This document shows positions 43,742-53,007 of a stretch of DNA of 64,000 bases, in pieces (the stretch's first letter is position 1; each line of letters opens with the position of its first letter). A program made the translations under genes and the position numbers. The notes below the pieces were generated by a model, which searched no databases, had not been told where the DNA came from, and worked only from the letters and a program-made list of their open reading frames with translations. The DNA is from Dyella tabacisoli (GTDB taxonomy: Bacteria > Pseudomonadota > Gammaproteobacteria > Xanthomonadales > Rhodanobacteraceae). The stretch spans positions 1 through 64,000 of the forward strand of contig NZ_KZ857185.1 in NCBI RefSeq assembly GCF_003350925.1, written 5' to 3'.

Positions 43742-45238
43742 ATGACCGCCAGCGCCCATCGCCATAACCTGTATACCGTCGATCAAGTACGTGCCTTGGA
43801 CCTGCGGGCTATCGAAACGCTGGGTATTCCTGGTTATGAGCTGATGCGTCGCGCTGCCTGGGCCGGTTTGTCCAGTCTTCGTCGGCATTGGCCGCAACTC
43901 GGCCGGATCGCGGTGTATTGCGGGCCGGGCAACAATGGCGGTGATGGCTTTCTACTCGCTGCCTTGGCGCGAGAGGAGGGTTTGCAGGTTGAGTTGTTTG
44001 CGCTGGGTGCTGAGTCAGGTGGTGATGCCGCCCTTGCACGCACGGCTTACGAAGCGTCCGGTGGTCGTGTGCTGCATTGGGATGAGCAGTCGTCATTGCC
44101 AAACGTTGAGCTGCATGTCGATGCCTTGTATGGCACCGGGTTGCGGCGCGCGCCTGAGCCGGCCGTCGCCGTTTTGATCGAGCGCATCAACGCCAGCGGT
44201 GTGCCGGTGTTGGCATTGGATGTGCCTTCGGGTTTGAATGCCGATACCGGGCATTGTCCGGGAGCGGCGATTCGCGCCAGCGTTACTGTAAGTTTTATCG
44301 CCGCCAAACGCGGCTTGCATACCGGACATGCCGCCGAGCAGGTCGGCATAGTGGAGTTGGATACGCTTGGCTTGCCCGATGAGCTTTGGCGAGGCTCGTC
44401 TGCCGATGCTGTGCTGCTCCAGGTGCAATCGTTGCCCCCGCGAGCGCGGTATGCCCACAAAGGCGATAACGGCCATGTATTGGCGATCGGCGGCAACCAC
44501 GGCACGGCTGGGGCGGTTCGGCTTTGTGCAGAAGCGGCACTGCGCGCCGGTGCGGGTCTGGTCAGCGTAGCCACCCAAGTTGGGAATCTAGTCGGGTTGA
44601 ATAGCGCGCGGCCGGAACTGATGGCGCATGCGGTGAACGGGCCGCAGGCAGTCACGCCCCTGATCGAGCGCGCGACGGTACTCGCCGTAGGGCCTGGTCT
44701 GGGGCAAGGCGCATGGGGGCATGCCTTATGGCTGACCGCGTTAGATAGCGATAAACCGCTGGTCCTGGATGCCGATGGGCTCAATTTGCTTGCCTTGGAG
44801 TCGCGTCGCTTCGTGCAACCGGCGGTGCTGACACCTCATCCGGGTGAGGCTGCGCGGCTGTTGGGCATCACCACCAAGGAGGTCGAGCTGGATCGCTTTG
44901 CCGCGGTACGTGCGCTGGCGCAGCGTTACGGGGCGGTTGTGGTGCTGAAAGGGGCGGGTAGCTTGATTTCCGACCCAGATGGACGTCTAGCCGTCTGTCC
45001 GTGGGGAAATCCCGGCATGGCCTCCGGTGGCATGGGTGATTTGCTCACGGGCATCATTGCCGCTTTACTCGCCCAGGGATTGACGCCTTGGCAGGCAGCT
45101 TGCCTCGGTGTCGGCTTGCATGCGCGGGCAGGTGACGAGGCGGCGCAAGCGGGTGAGCGGGGCTTGATTGCCAGTGACCTGCTCATGCCTTTGCGTCAAT
45201 TGCTTAACGCGCAGCCGTTCGACGGGCCGGGACTATGA
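43742..45238 (+). CDS. nnr: bifunctional NAD(P)H-hydrate epimerase / ADP-dependent dehydratase
   Basis: The 498-residue protein repairs hydrated NAD(P)H. The N-terminal YjeF domain (about residues 10-215) epimerises the hydrate and has the YCGPGNNGGDGFLLA motif. The C-terminal ribokinase-like domain (about 225-490) dehydrates it, with AIGGNHGTAGAVRL and NPGMASGGMGDLLTGI. The ATG at 43742 is chosen because the frame upstream translates the microsatellite. Its stop overlaps the tsaE ATG by four bases. Confidence 0.95.
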   Translation: MTASAHRHNLYTVDQVRALDLRAIETLGIPGYELMRRAAWAGLSSLRRHWPQLGRIAVYCGPGNNGGDGFLLAALAREEGLQVELFALGAESGGDAALARTAYEASGGRVLHWDEQSSLPNVELHVDALYGTGLRRAPEPAVAVLIERINASGVPVLALDVPSGLNADTGHCPGAAIRASVTVSFIAAKRGLHTGHAAEQVGIVELDTLGLPDELWRGSSADAVLLQVQSLPPRARYAHKGDNGHVLAIGGNHGTAGAVRLCAEAALRAGAGLVSVATQVGNLVGLNSARPELMAHAVNGPQAVTPLIERATVLAVGPGLGQGAWGHALWLTALDSDKPLVLDADGLNLLALESRRFVQPAVLTPHPGEAARLLGITTKEVELDRFAAVRALAQRYGAVVVLKGAGSLISDPDGRLAVCPWGNPGMASGGMGDLLTGIIAALLAQGLTPWQAACLGVGLHARAGDEAAQAGERGLIASDLLMPLRQLLNAQPFDGPGL

Positions 45239-45720
45239 GCAAACAGACTTGGGAGCTTGCCGACGAAGCAGCCACGGTGGCGCTGGCGGCACGCCTGGCT
45301 ACGGTGCTAATCGACAACGGCGGTCATGCCGAGTCAGACCGGGGCTTGGTGATTTATTTGCACGGTGAGCTGGGCGCCGGCAAAACCAGTTTCGCCCGTG
45401 CCCTGCTCGGTGCCCTGGGGGTCGGAGAGCGGATCAAGAGTCCAACCTACAGCCTGGTCGAGTCTTATCAGGCACAAGGACGCCTGGCCTGGCATCTGGA
45501 CCTATACCGCATTGCCGACCCAGGTGAGCTGGAATGGCTGGGGTTGGATGCATTGTCCGATCCGGCGGCCCTGGTGCTGGTGGAGTGGCCCGAGCGTGGC
45601 GCTGGAGCCTTGCCGGTCGCTGATCTGCAATTGGACCTGAACTATGCCGGTATGGGGCGCCAGGCCACTTGGCACAGTCATACCGAGCGCGGCGCACGGG
45701 TTCTTGCTCGCCTGGGCTGA
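45235..45720 (+). CDS. tsaE: tRNA threonylcarbamoyladenosine biosynthesis ATPase TsaE
   Basis: This 161-residue P-loop protein works with TsaB and TsaD in making t6A in tRNAs that read ANN codons. The Walker A loop is GELGAGKTSFARALL near residue 45, followed by IKSPTYSLVESY and the HLDLYRIADPGELEWLG segment. It overlaps nnr by four bases, the widespread nnr-tsaE coupling, and precedes a cell-wall amidase gene as in E. coli. Confidence 0.95.
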   Translation: MSKQTWELADEAATVALAARLATVLIDNGGHAESDRGLVIYLHGELGAGKTSFARALLGALGVGERIKSPTYSLVESYQAQGRLAWHLDLYRIADPGELEWLGLDALSDPAALVLVEWPERGAGALPVADLQLDLNYAGMGRQATWHSHTERGARVLARLG

Positions 45721-45917
45721 TCGCCCGCGGCCTGCTTTTGCGCTAACTACGCGTCCGCCTTGGATTTTTTGCCGAAAGAGGATCTGCCGGGGATGCCTTT
45801 TGAATGCGCGGCTTGCAGGCTATAGCTGGATACAGTGTGACGAATAGCTTGCAGGTTATGGATATTCAAGGGAAAAACACTTGCATTCAGGAAAGTGCTG
45901 CGCTTCAATGCCGCCCT

Positions 45918-47498
45918 ATGAGGGGATATCCGACGCGACTTTGTCTGTACACCTGTCTCGCCACTTTGGCGATGCTGCCGCTATGCGCCTCGCAGGCCGC
46001 CGATGTGAAGTCGGCCAGAGTCTGGGCCGGCCCTGAATACACCCGGCTGGTGCTCGATATTTCCGGCCCGGTGAGTTACAAATTCGACCAAAATGGCGAT
46101 CAAGTTGTGCTCAACCTGGATCGCAGCGCTATCGCCAGCGGTTTTGCAGCACCCGCTGCGCAAGGTTTGTACAAAGGCTTGAGCGATGATCGTCAGGGTG
46201 ATCGCCTGCAGTTGACGGCCAAGATCGCGCCATCCAGCCGGATCAAGAGCTTTCTGGTCAAACCCTCAGCCGATTTAGGTTACCGGTTGGTGCTGGACGT
46301 CTACCCTGGTAGCGCTACGGCAAAGCCGACTAGCGTCGAGGCGGCTGATGAAGACAGCACACCCGTTGCCGCCGTAACTGCCCCGACCGAGATTGCTCCG
46401 AGCAAGACCAGCACTAAAGCGCCGTCCAAGAGCAATCTCAAGGCCAGCCAAAGCGGCATGGCGTCCACGCGGCAAGCTGCCGCGCTGATGAACGGCCAGC
46501 GCAAAGTCGTGGTGGCGGTTGATGCCGGCCACGGCGGCAAGGACCAGGGCGCACATGGCCCCAGCGGCACGTTGGAGAAGAACGTCACGCTTGCCGTCGC
46601 CCGCGAGCTGGCGGCGCAAATTAATCGCCAGCCCGGTATGAAGGCCGTGCTGACCCGCGATGCCGACTTTTTCATTCCGTTGAAGCAGCGCTATCAGATC
46701 GCCCGCGAGAACAACGCGGATATGTTTGTGTCGATTCATGCCGACGCCTTCGTCAATGGCGATGCGCGAGGCTCTTCCGTGTGGGTATTGTCTCCGCGCG
46801 GCAAAACCAGCGAAGCCGCGCGTTGGCTGGCAGACAGCGAAAACCGCGCCGACTTGATCGGTGGTGTTTCGCTGGACGATAAAGACGACAGCCTGGCTGC
46901 CGTGCTGCTCGATTTGCAGCAGGGTTACGCCATGCAAGCCAGCGAATCGATTGCCGGCAACGTGTTGAAAGCACTGGGTAACCTTGGGCCGACCCATCGT
47001 GGCTATGTGGAGCGCGCGAACTTCGTAGTGCTGCGCTCGCCCGATGTGCCGTCGATCCTGGTCGAGACCGCCTTCATCAGCAACCCGACCGAAGAGCGCA
47101 AGCTACGCGATCCCAGTCATCAGACTCGGCTCGCCGAGGCGGTCATGGGGGGGGTGAAGAATTACTTCGAATCCACGCCGCCGCAAGGCACCTGGTTTGC
47201 CGCGCAGGCTGCTCGGCGTAATGGCGTTCAGCCGGCCAGTAAAGATGACGGTGATACCCCCGCTCCCGCTGACACCGATGCCAAGGTAGCCGCAACGGTA
47301 GCGAGCAAGGATGCGGCGCCCAGTGTTGCCAAGGCTGCCGATGCCGATATACGCGACCTGCATCGTGTCGCCCGCGGTGAGAGCCTGCGCAGTATTGCCC
47401 GTCAGTACGGCGTGAGCATCGGGGCCTTGAAGAGCGCCAATGGTCTCAGTGGCGAAACGGTACACGCCGGTACGATGCTGGCCATTCCTGCGGGTTAA
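45918..47498 (+). CDS. N-acetylmuramoyl-L-alanine amidase (AmiC/AmiB type) with LysM
   Basis: Starting at the ATG at 45918 the 526-residue protein has a signal peptide (ending MLPLCASQAA near residue 27), an AMIN domain (about 30-130, VWAGPEYTRLVLDISGP), and an Amidase_3 domain (about 190-410) with zinc ligands in VVAVDAGHGGKDQGA, SIHADAF and the catalytic glutamate in ILVETAFISNP. A C-terminal LysM (HRVARGESLRSIARQYGVS) is extra compared with E. coli AmiC. It cleaves septal peptidoglycan for cell separation. Starts at 45804 and 45858 are also open. Confidence 0.9.
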   Translation: MRGYPTRLCLYTCLATLAMLPLCASQAADVKSARVWAGPEYTRLVLDISGPVSYKFDQNGDQVVLNLDRSAIASGFAAPAAQGLYKGLSDDRQGDRLQLTAKIAPSSRIKSFLVKPSADLGYRLVLDVYPGSATAKPTSVEAADEDSTPVAAVTAPTEIAPSKTSTKAPSKSNLKASQSGMASTRQAAALMNGQRKVVVAVDAGHGGKDQGAHGPSGTLEKNVTLAVARELAAQINRQPGMKAVLTRDADFFIPLKQRYQIARENNADMFVSIHADAFVNGDARGSSVWVLSPRGKTSEAARWLADSENRADLIGGVSLDDKDDSLAAVLLDLQQGYAMQASESIAGNVLKALGNLGPTHRGYVERANFVVLRSPDVPSILVETAFISNPTEERKLRDPSHQTRLAEAVMGGVKNYFESTPPQGTWFAAQAARRNGVQPASKDDGDTPAPADTDAKVAATVASKDAAPSVAKAADADIRDLHRVARGESLRSIARQYGVSIGALKSANGLSGETVHAGTMLAIPAG

Positions 47499-47556
47499 TT
47501 CGTCATGACGATAAGCTGACGTTCCCACTGGCGGGCGCAGGCTTTAAGCTTGCCGC

Positions 47557-49416
47557 ATGTCTGCTATCCGTCCGCTTCCCCCCGAACTCATCAACCAGAT
47601 TGCCGCCGGCGAGGTCATTGAACGCCCGTCATCGGTCGTCAAAGAGTTGGTCGAGAATAGTCTCGATGCCGGCGCTACGCGGATCGAAGTGGAGATCGAG
47701 CAAGGCGGCTCGCGCTTGATTCGTGTGCGCGACGACGGCGGTGGCATCGCTCAAGACGAACTGCAGCTTGCAGTCGCCTCACATGCGACCAGCAAGATCG
47801 GCAGTTTCGACGATCTCGAGCACGTCGCCAGCATGGGCTTTCGCGGCGAGGCGTTGGCTTCGGTATCCTCGGTGGCCCGTTTTGCGCTGACATCGCGCGC
47901 GCGCGGGCAAGACGCTGCGTTTCGCATCGAGGTGGATGGTGGCAAGGCGCAGGCCGCGCGGCCCGCCCAGCATCCGCAGGGCAGCAGTGTCGAAGTGCGC
48001 GATTTGTTTTATAACGTGCCGGCGCGACGCAAGTTTCTCCGCGCCGAGCGCACCGAATTTGCGCATATCGACGACTTGCTGAAATCGCTGGCTCTGGCGC
48101 GCAGCTCGGTCGAGTTTCGTCTTAGCCACAACGGTAAGCCGGTACGTATTCTCAAGGCCGTGCGCGATGAGCAGGCGGCCTTGCAACGTGTCGCCGAAGT
48201 ATTAGGCGAGGATTTTCCGGCGCAGAGTCTACGCATCGATCATGCGGTGGCTGGGCTGCATCTTTCCGGCTGGGTCGGCTTGCCGACCGCATCACGTTCA
48301 CAGGCTGATTCGCAGTACTTTTATGTCAATGGGCGTCTGGTGCGCGACCGTGTGGTAACGCATGCGGTGCGCCAGGCTTATGCCGATGTCTTGTTCCACG
48401 GTCGCCACCCGGCCTTTGTGCTGTATCTGGAGCTTGACCCGGTAGGGGTGGACGTAAACGTGCACCCAGCCAAACATGAAGTACGTTTTCGCGAGCAGAG
48501 GCTGGTGCACGATTTTTTGTTCCGCACCTTGCACGAGGCGTTGGCGCAAACGCGAGCCGGGCAGGTCGTTTCTACCGCTCAAACGGTGGACGGTGTGCTG
48601 ACCATGGCGTCCGGAGCGACTGCGGCATCGTACGCGGCATCGGGGGCGTCACCGTCCGGTGGGTCCAGTTACAACCCCTCTCATCAGGGCAGCGTCTATC
48701 AAAACCAGTTCAGTCAAAGCCGGTTGAATCTGGGCGTGCGTGACGAGCCACTGGCGGGCTATGCGGCACTATTGGGCGAGCCGCCACGCGAGCGCAGTGC
48801 CGAGCCGTTTCCGGCGACCGATGAAAGTGAGGCGCCGCCGTTGGGTTTTGCCATCGCCCAGCTCAAAAATATCTACATTCTTGCCGAGAACGCACATGGT
48901 CTGGTGCTGGTGGATATGCATGCCGCACACGAGCGCATCACCTACGAAAAACTGAAAGCCGGCCGCGCCTGCAGCAATTTGCGTTCGCAGATGTTGCTTG
49001 TGCCATTGAACGTTTCGGTCAGCGCAAAAGAGGCCGCCGCGGCGGAAGAGCATGCCGAGGCTTTGGCCGATTGGGGGCTGGAGCTGTCGCGCAGTGGTCC
49101 ATCTGGCGTCGTGATTCGACGTATTCCTGCCTTGCTGGAGGGCGCCGATGTCGCTCAGCTTTGCCGCGATGTACTGGCGGAGCTCGCCCAGCACGGCAGT
49201 TCGCGACGGCTGCAAGAGTTGGAAAATGAACTGCTCTCGACGATGGCTTGCCACGGTTCCGTGCGTGCCGGTCGCCGACTTACCCCTCCTGAGATGAATG
49301 CGCTATTGCGCGAGATGGAGGCCACCGAGCGCTCGGGTCAATGCAATCATGGTCGCCCGACCTGGACCCAGTTGAGCCTGGGTGAATTGGATCGATTGTT
49401 TATGCGTGGTCGTTGA
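47557..49416 (+). CDS. mutL: DNA mismatch repair protein MutL
   Basis: The 619-residue GHKL ATPase couples MutS recognition to downstream nicking. The N-terminal region has IAAGEVIERPSSVVKELVENSLDAGA, RDDGGGI and GFRGEALASV; the central linker (about residues 340-420) is low complexity; the C-terminal dimerisation domain contains LVLVDMHAAHERITYEKL and ACHGSVRAGR. The endonuclease DQHAxxExxxE motif is replaced by DMHAAHERITYE, suggesting a non-endonuclease MutL as in E. coli. It follows an amidase gene, the conserved ami-mutL order. Confidence 0.96.
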   Translation: MSAIRPLPPELINQIAAGEVIERPSSVVKELVENSLDAGATRIEVEIEQGGSRLIRVRDDGGGIAQDELQLAVASHATSKIGSFDDLEHVASMGFRGEALASVSSVARFALTSRARGQDAAFRIEVDGGKAQAARPAQHPQGSSVEVRDLFYNVPARRKFLRAERTEFAHIDDLLKSLALARSSVEFRLSHNGKPVRILKAVRDEQAALQRVAEVLGEDFPAQSLRIDHAVAGLHLSGWVGLPTASRSQADSQYFYVNGRLVRDRVVTHAVRQAYADVLFHGRHPAFVLYLELDPVGVDVNVHPAKHEVRFREQRLVHDFLFRTLHEALAQTRAGQVVSTAQTVDGVLTMASGATAASYAASGASPSGGSSYNPSHQGSVYQNQFSQSRLNLGVRDEPLAGYAALLGEPPRERSAEPFPATDESEAPPLGFAIAQLKNIYILAENAHGLVLVDMHAAHERITYEKLKAGRACSNLRSQMLLVPLNVSVSAKEAAAAEEHAEALADWGLELSRSGPSGVVIRRIPALLEGADVAQLCRDVLAELAQHGSSRRLQELENELLSTMACHGSVRAGRRLTPPEMNALLREMEATERSGQCNHGRPTWTQLSLGELDRLFMRGR

Positions 49417-49474
49417 TCGGATGGTTTAAGTTTTGGCCGTCCATACTGATAGGTCTTTCGAGTGGGGGTGTGCC

Positions 49475-50383
49475 TTGTTCCGTTATGTCCTAGCGAGTAT
49501 TGCCTTTAGCCTTGGAGTTGCCGTCGTGCATGCCGATACTGTTGATTCCCCTACCGATTATCAGCGTGACATTCAGCAATGGCAGCAGCAGCGCGCCGCC
49601 AGTCTCACTGCGCCTAACGGCTGGCTGAGCCTGATCGGGCTGGAATGGTTGAACGAGGGTAGTAATCGCGTCGGCAGCGCTAGCGACAACGACATCGTGT
49701 TGAAGGCAGGTCCTGCACATCTGGGCGTTATCACGCTGGATAAGAACGGGGCCATGCACATAGTGCTAGCCAAAGGCAGTAACGCAACCATCGACGAAAA
49801 AGCACTGCATGAAGCGATCCTGGTTGACGATGCGCATGCTGGCGACGCCAAGCCAACTACCGTGGCATTCGGCACGGCAAATTTTTATGTGATTGATCGC
49901 GACGGCCGCAAAGGCCTGCGCGTGAAGGACAGCAACGCCACGACACGCACGCATTTTCTTGGGCTGGATTATTTTCCGGCGGATCCGTCCTGGCGTGTCG
50001 TTGCCGACTGGGTGCCGTTCGATCCACCCCACGAGCTTGAGATTGGCTCGGTGCTGGGCACGGTGAACAAGGAAAAAGTGCCAGGCAAAGCCGTGTTTCA
50101 ACGCGATGGCCACACTTACGAGCTGATGCCGATCCAGGAAGAGCCCGGCTCGCTGTTCTTCGTCATCGCCGACCGCACTTCGGGTCACGAGACCTATGGC
50201 GCGGCACGCTTTCTCGACGTGGCGTTGCCTAAAGACGGCAAGGTAGTGCTGGACTTCAACCAGGCCTACAACCCGCCATGTGCCTTCACCGCATTCGCGA
50301 CCTGCCCACTAGCTCCACCGGAAAACCGTATGGACCTGCGCGTGATGGCCGGCGAGAAAAATTATCGCGGCGGGCATCACTAA
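49475..50383 (+). CDS. DUF1684 domain protein with signal peptide
   Basis: From the TTG at 49475 this is a 302-residue protein with an N-terminal signal sequence (RYVLASIAFSLGVAVVHA). A GGGGG run about nine bases upstream supports this start; a TTG at 49433 adds 14 residues. The mature part has the DUF1684 pattern: WQQQRAASLTAPNGWLSLIGLEWL, a KVPGKAVFQRDGHTYEL segment, then GRFLDV-like and LDFNQAYNPPCAFTAFATCPLAPP with the conserved NPPCA(F)(T) core. The family's function is unknown. It follows mutL by 58 bases. Confidence 0.82.
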   Translation: MFRYVLASIAFSLGVAVVHADTVDSPTDYQRDIQQWQQQRAASLTAPNGWLSLIGLEWLNEGSNRVGSASDNDIVLKAGPAHLGVITLDKNGAMHIVLAKGSNATIDEKALHEAILVDDAHAGDAKPTTVAFGTANFYVIDRDGRKGLRVKDSNATTRTHFLGLDYFPADPSWRVVADWVPFDPPHELEIGSVLGTVNKEKVPGKAVFQRDGHTYELMPIQEEPGSLFFVIADRTSGHETYGAARFLDVALPKDGKVVLDFNQAYNPPCAFTAFATCPLAPPENRMDLRVMAGEKNYRGGHH

Positions 50384-50446
50384 GCCTGTGTCCGATCGCT
50401 GCGCGTCGCAGCGATCAGACCTAGTGCGCCAAGCTCATGCGCTTGC

Positions 50447-51229
50447 TTAGCGCCCTTTGAACTGCGCTTTGCGTTTCTCCAGAAACGCTGTCGTTCCTTC
50501 GCGCATGTCTTCGGTGGCGAAGGCAAGCGCAAACGCCTGCGTTTCAAATTCCAGGCCTTGGTCGATGGTGGTCTCACCGCCTTGCAGCACGGCGTCGAGA
50601 ATACCTGCGGCGGCCAAGGGCGCTGCGGCAGCAAGTTGATCGGCCAGGGCATTTACCGTTTCGTCCAGCGCTTCAGCGGCGACCACGCGGGTGACCAGTC
50701 CCAGTTCGTAGGCGCGCTGAGCGCCGATCGGCGCGCCGGTAAGGCACAACTCCAGCGCTGCGCCGCGACCGGCCAGACGCAGCAGGCGCTGGGTGCCGCC
50801 AAAACCGGGAATCAGGCCAAGATTGATTTCTGGCTGGCCGAATTTCGCCTTCTCGCTGGCGATACGTAGATGGCAGGCCATTGCCAGCTCCATGCCGCCG
50901 CCCAGGGCGAAGCCCTGAATGCGTGCGATTACCGGTTTACCTAGTCGTTCGATTGAACTCATCAACCGTTGCCCTGTGCGCGAAAAGCCCTGCGCTTGCA
51001 CCGGTGTGTAGCCATTCATCTCGGCAATGTCGGCACCGGCGACAAAAGCTTTCTCGCCAGCACCCATCAGTACCACTGCCCGGACGGCATCGTCCTGGGC
51101 GGCTTGGGCAAAGGCCAGGCTCAGTTCGTTGAGGGTGTCGCGATTGAGTGCATTGAGCTTGTCCGGGCGGTTTACAGTGATGGTGCGCACTGCGCCGCGA
51201 TTGCTGATTTCCAGGTTGCGATAGGCCAT
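50447..51229 (-). CDS. enoyl-CoA hydratase (crotonase family)
   Basis: The 260-residue crotonase has both hydratase glutamates: one in LGGGMELAMACHL near residue 112 and one in FGQPEINLGLIPGFGGTQRL near residue 132. The oxyanion-hole glycine is in AFVAGADIAEM. It should hydrate trans-2-enoyl-CoA in fatty-acid or related beta-oxidation in the cytoplasm. It stands alone, divergent from the FKBP isomerase gene. Another crotonase lies at 56.1 kb but differs in its active site. Confidence 0.92.
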   Translation of the reverse strand: MAYRNLEISNRGAVRTITVNRPDKLNALNRDTLNELSLAFAQAAQDDAVRAVVLMGAGEKAFVAGADIAEMNGYTPVQAQGFSRTGQRLMSSIERLGKPVIARIQGFALGGGMELAMACHLRIASEKAKFGQPEINLGLIPGFGGTQRLLRLAGRGAALELCLTGAPIGAQRAYELGLVTRVVAAEALDETVNALADQLAAAAPLAAAGILDAVLQGGETTIDQGLEFETQAFALAFATEDMREGTTAFLEKRKAQFKGR

Positions 51230-51419
51230 AACGGTTATCTGACGGGTAAAGTGTTCATGTTAGCAGCGGGAACCTTTGGTACAGCAGGCTTTCTTATGGC
51301 CTGCCCTCAGCGCCCATGGTTATATGGAGGCCGAGCAGCTTTTGAGACGCCGGCAGCGCTGCACGATCTGCCATAACCGCTTAGCATGGTAGGGTTCGCG
51401 CACAGTGATGGAGGATGGC

Positions 51420-52145
51420 ATGAGACAACGGTGTTGGCTGGCTCTGGGCATGTTGTTGCTGGGAGGTCTGGCGCATGCACAGAACCGCGCCGTGCCGCCC
51501 GGTACGCCGTCGGTCAAGCCGGATAAGGCCAAGTTGTCTTATGCGATCGGCTACCAGATCGGTAGCCAGTTCGTCAGCGGTGAGCCGGAGGTGGATATCG
51601 CCGTCCTGCAAAAGGCGATCCAGGACGCCTATGCCAAACGCCCGCCGTCGGTACCCATGCAGGACATGCACCAGCAGCTACAGCGCATGGACCAGCAAAT
51701 GCACGATAGCGCGGTGGCCGAGTACAAGCGCATCGCCGCGGCCAATGCACGCAAGAGCGCCGACTACATGGTGCGCAACCGTCAGCAGTCCGGTGTGGTG
51801 CAACTGCCGTCAGGTGTTCAGTACGCGGTATTGAAAAAAGGTGACGGTGCGGCCAATCCGGCCGTCAACAGCATTGTCACGGTGAACTATCGGGGCATGT
51901 TGGTCGACGGTACCGAATTCGACAGCACCTGGGCACGCGGTGCGCCGGTACATTTTGCGGCGGATAAAGTCATTCGCGGTTGGCAGGATGTCATTCCACG
52001 CATGCATATCGGCGATCGCTGGAAAGTGGTGATTCCGCCGCAGTTGGCTTATGGCGAGGTGGGCGCCTTGCCGCGTATCGGCCCGAACGAGGCGCTGGTA
52101 TTCGAGATTGAGCTGCTCGACATCAAGCCGCCGGAGTCGCCATAG
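51420..52145 (+). CDS. FKBP-type peptidyl-prolyl isomerase, periplasmic
   Basis: The 241-residue protein has a signal peptide (LALGMLLLGGLAHAQ), an N-terminal FKBP_N dimerisation helix region (AKLSYAIGYQIGSQFV) and an FKBP domain from about residue 140 with VTVNYRGMLVDGTEFDSTW and QLAYGEVGALPRIGPNEALVFEIELLDI. It resembles FkpA/Mip chaperones. GGAGGA four bases before the ATG at 51420 sets the start; one five codons upstream is in frame. The product probably helps fold envelope proteins. Confidence 0.93.
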   Translation: MRQRCWLALGMLLLGGLAHAQNRAVPPGTPSVKPDKAKLSYAIGYQIGSQFVSGEPEVDIAVLQKAIQDAYAKRPPSVPMQDMHQQLQRMDQQMHDSAVAEYKRIAAANARKSADYMVRNRQQSGVVQLPSGVQYAVLKKGDGAANPAVNSIVTVNYRGMLVDGTEFDSTWARGAPVHFAADKVIRGWQDVIPRMHIGDRWKVVIPPQLAYGEVGALPRIGPNEALVFEIELLDIKPPESP

Positions 52146-52196
52146 ACACACACTTTTGCTGCCGAATGACCGCGTATCGGCTAGCATGACGGGCTC

Positions 52197-52388
52197 ATGC
52201 CGAACGAATCTACTGCCGCTACAGCCCTTCCTTTAACGCCTTGCATCGGCATTTGCCGATTGGACCCGCGCGGCTATTGCATCGGCTGTCAGCGCAGTGG
52301 GGATGAGATTGCGCGGTGGCGCAGCATGAGCGATGCCGAGCGGCTGCATTACATGCGCGATGTTTTGCCTGCGCGTTCAATACCATGA
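52197..52388 (+). CDS. DUF1289 domain protein, small cysteine-rich
   Basis: This 63-residue protein has four cysteines in the DUF1289 pattern PCIGICRLDPRGYCIGCQRSGDEI, followed by a tryptophan and MSDAERLHYM. The arrangement could bind a metal or iron-sulfur cluster, but function is not known. It lies 52 bases after the FKBP gene and 14 bases before the Nudix gene, probably in one transcript. Confidence 0.87.
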   Translation: MPNESTAATALPLTPCIGICRLDPRGYCIGCQRSGDEIARWRSMSDAERLHYMRDVLPARSIP

Positions 52389-52401
52389 TGCGTCTAGCAC
52401 C

Positions 52402-53007
52402 ATGACGGAAGGGCAACTGTCCGCGCTGTTGACCGCGCTGCGACCGTTGTCGTCACCGCCGACCGCGCCCGGTTGGAATCATGTCGAAATGGCTGAGCTG
52501 CTTGGCGATACGCCGCGCAGCCCGGCAGCCGTACTGGTCGGCCTGCGTCAGGGTGTGCAACCGCGGCTGGTGCTTACGGTGCGTACCGATCACTTACAGG
52601 CGCATGCCGGGCAGGTCGCTTTTCCTGGCGGTCGTACCGACCCTGAGGATGGCGATGCGCTGACCACCGCCTTGCGCGAGAGTGAGGAAGAGATAGGCCT
52701 CGATCGCGCGCTGGTGACCCCGCTGGGTTATCTGGACTGCTTCGAGACGATCAGCGGTTTTTGCGTCACCCCGGTGGTCGCCTGGATCGATGCGCACGCA
52801 CCCTTGTATCCGGCGCCCGCCGAGGTGGCTGAAGTATTCGAAGTGCCCTTGGCATTTCTTTTGAACCCGGCCAACTTGCGCCGCTATACGATGGAATTTC
52901 GCGGTCATCAGCGGCCGATGGTGGAGTTCGTCCACGGTGGTCATCGTATCTGGGGTGCAACCGCTGCGATATTGTTGAATTTGCTGCATAGGATGGGATG
53001 CGCATGA
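52402..53007 (+). CDS. CoA pyrophosphatase-type Nudix hydrolase
   Basis: The 201-residue protein carries the Nudix box GGRTDPEDGDALTTALRESE followed by EEIGL near residue 75. It is preceded by HLQAHAGQVAFPGG, the UPF0035 signature of NudL-type coenzyme A pyrophosphatases that cleave CoA to phosphopantetheine and 3',5'-ADP. The ATG at 52402 (MTEGQLSALL) is chosen over an upstream open start that overlaps the DUF1289 gene. Its end overlaps the sulfurtransferase ATG (ATGA). Confidence 0.9.
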   Translation: MTEGQLSALLTALRPLSSPPTAPGWNHVEMAELLGDTPRSPAAVLVGLRQGVQPRLVLTVRTDHLQAHAGQVAFPGGRTDPEDGDALTTALRESEEEIGLDRALVTPLGYLDCFETISGFCVTPVVAWIDAHAPLYPAPAEVAEVFEVPLAFLLNPANLRRYTMEFRGHQRPMVEFVHGGHRIWGATAAILLNLLHRMGCA

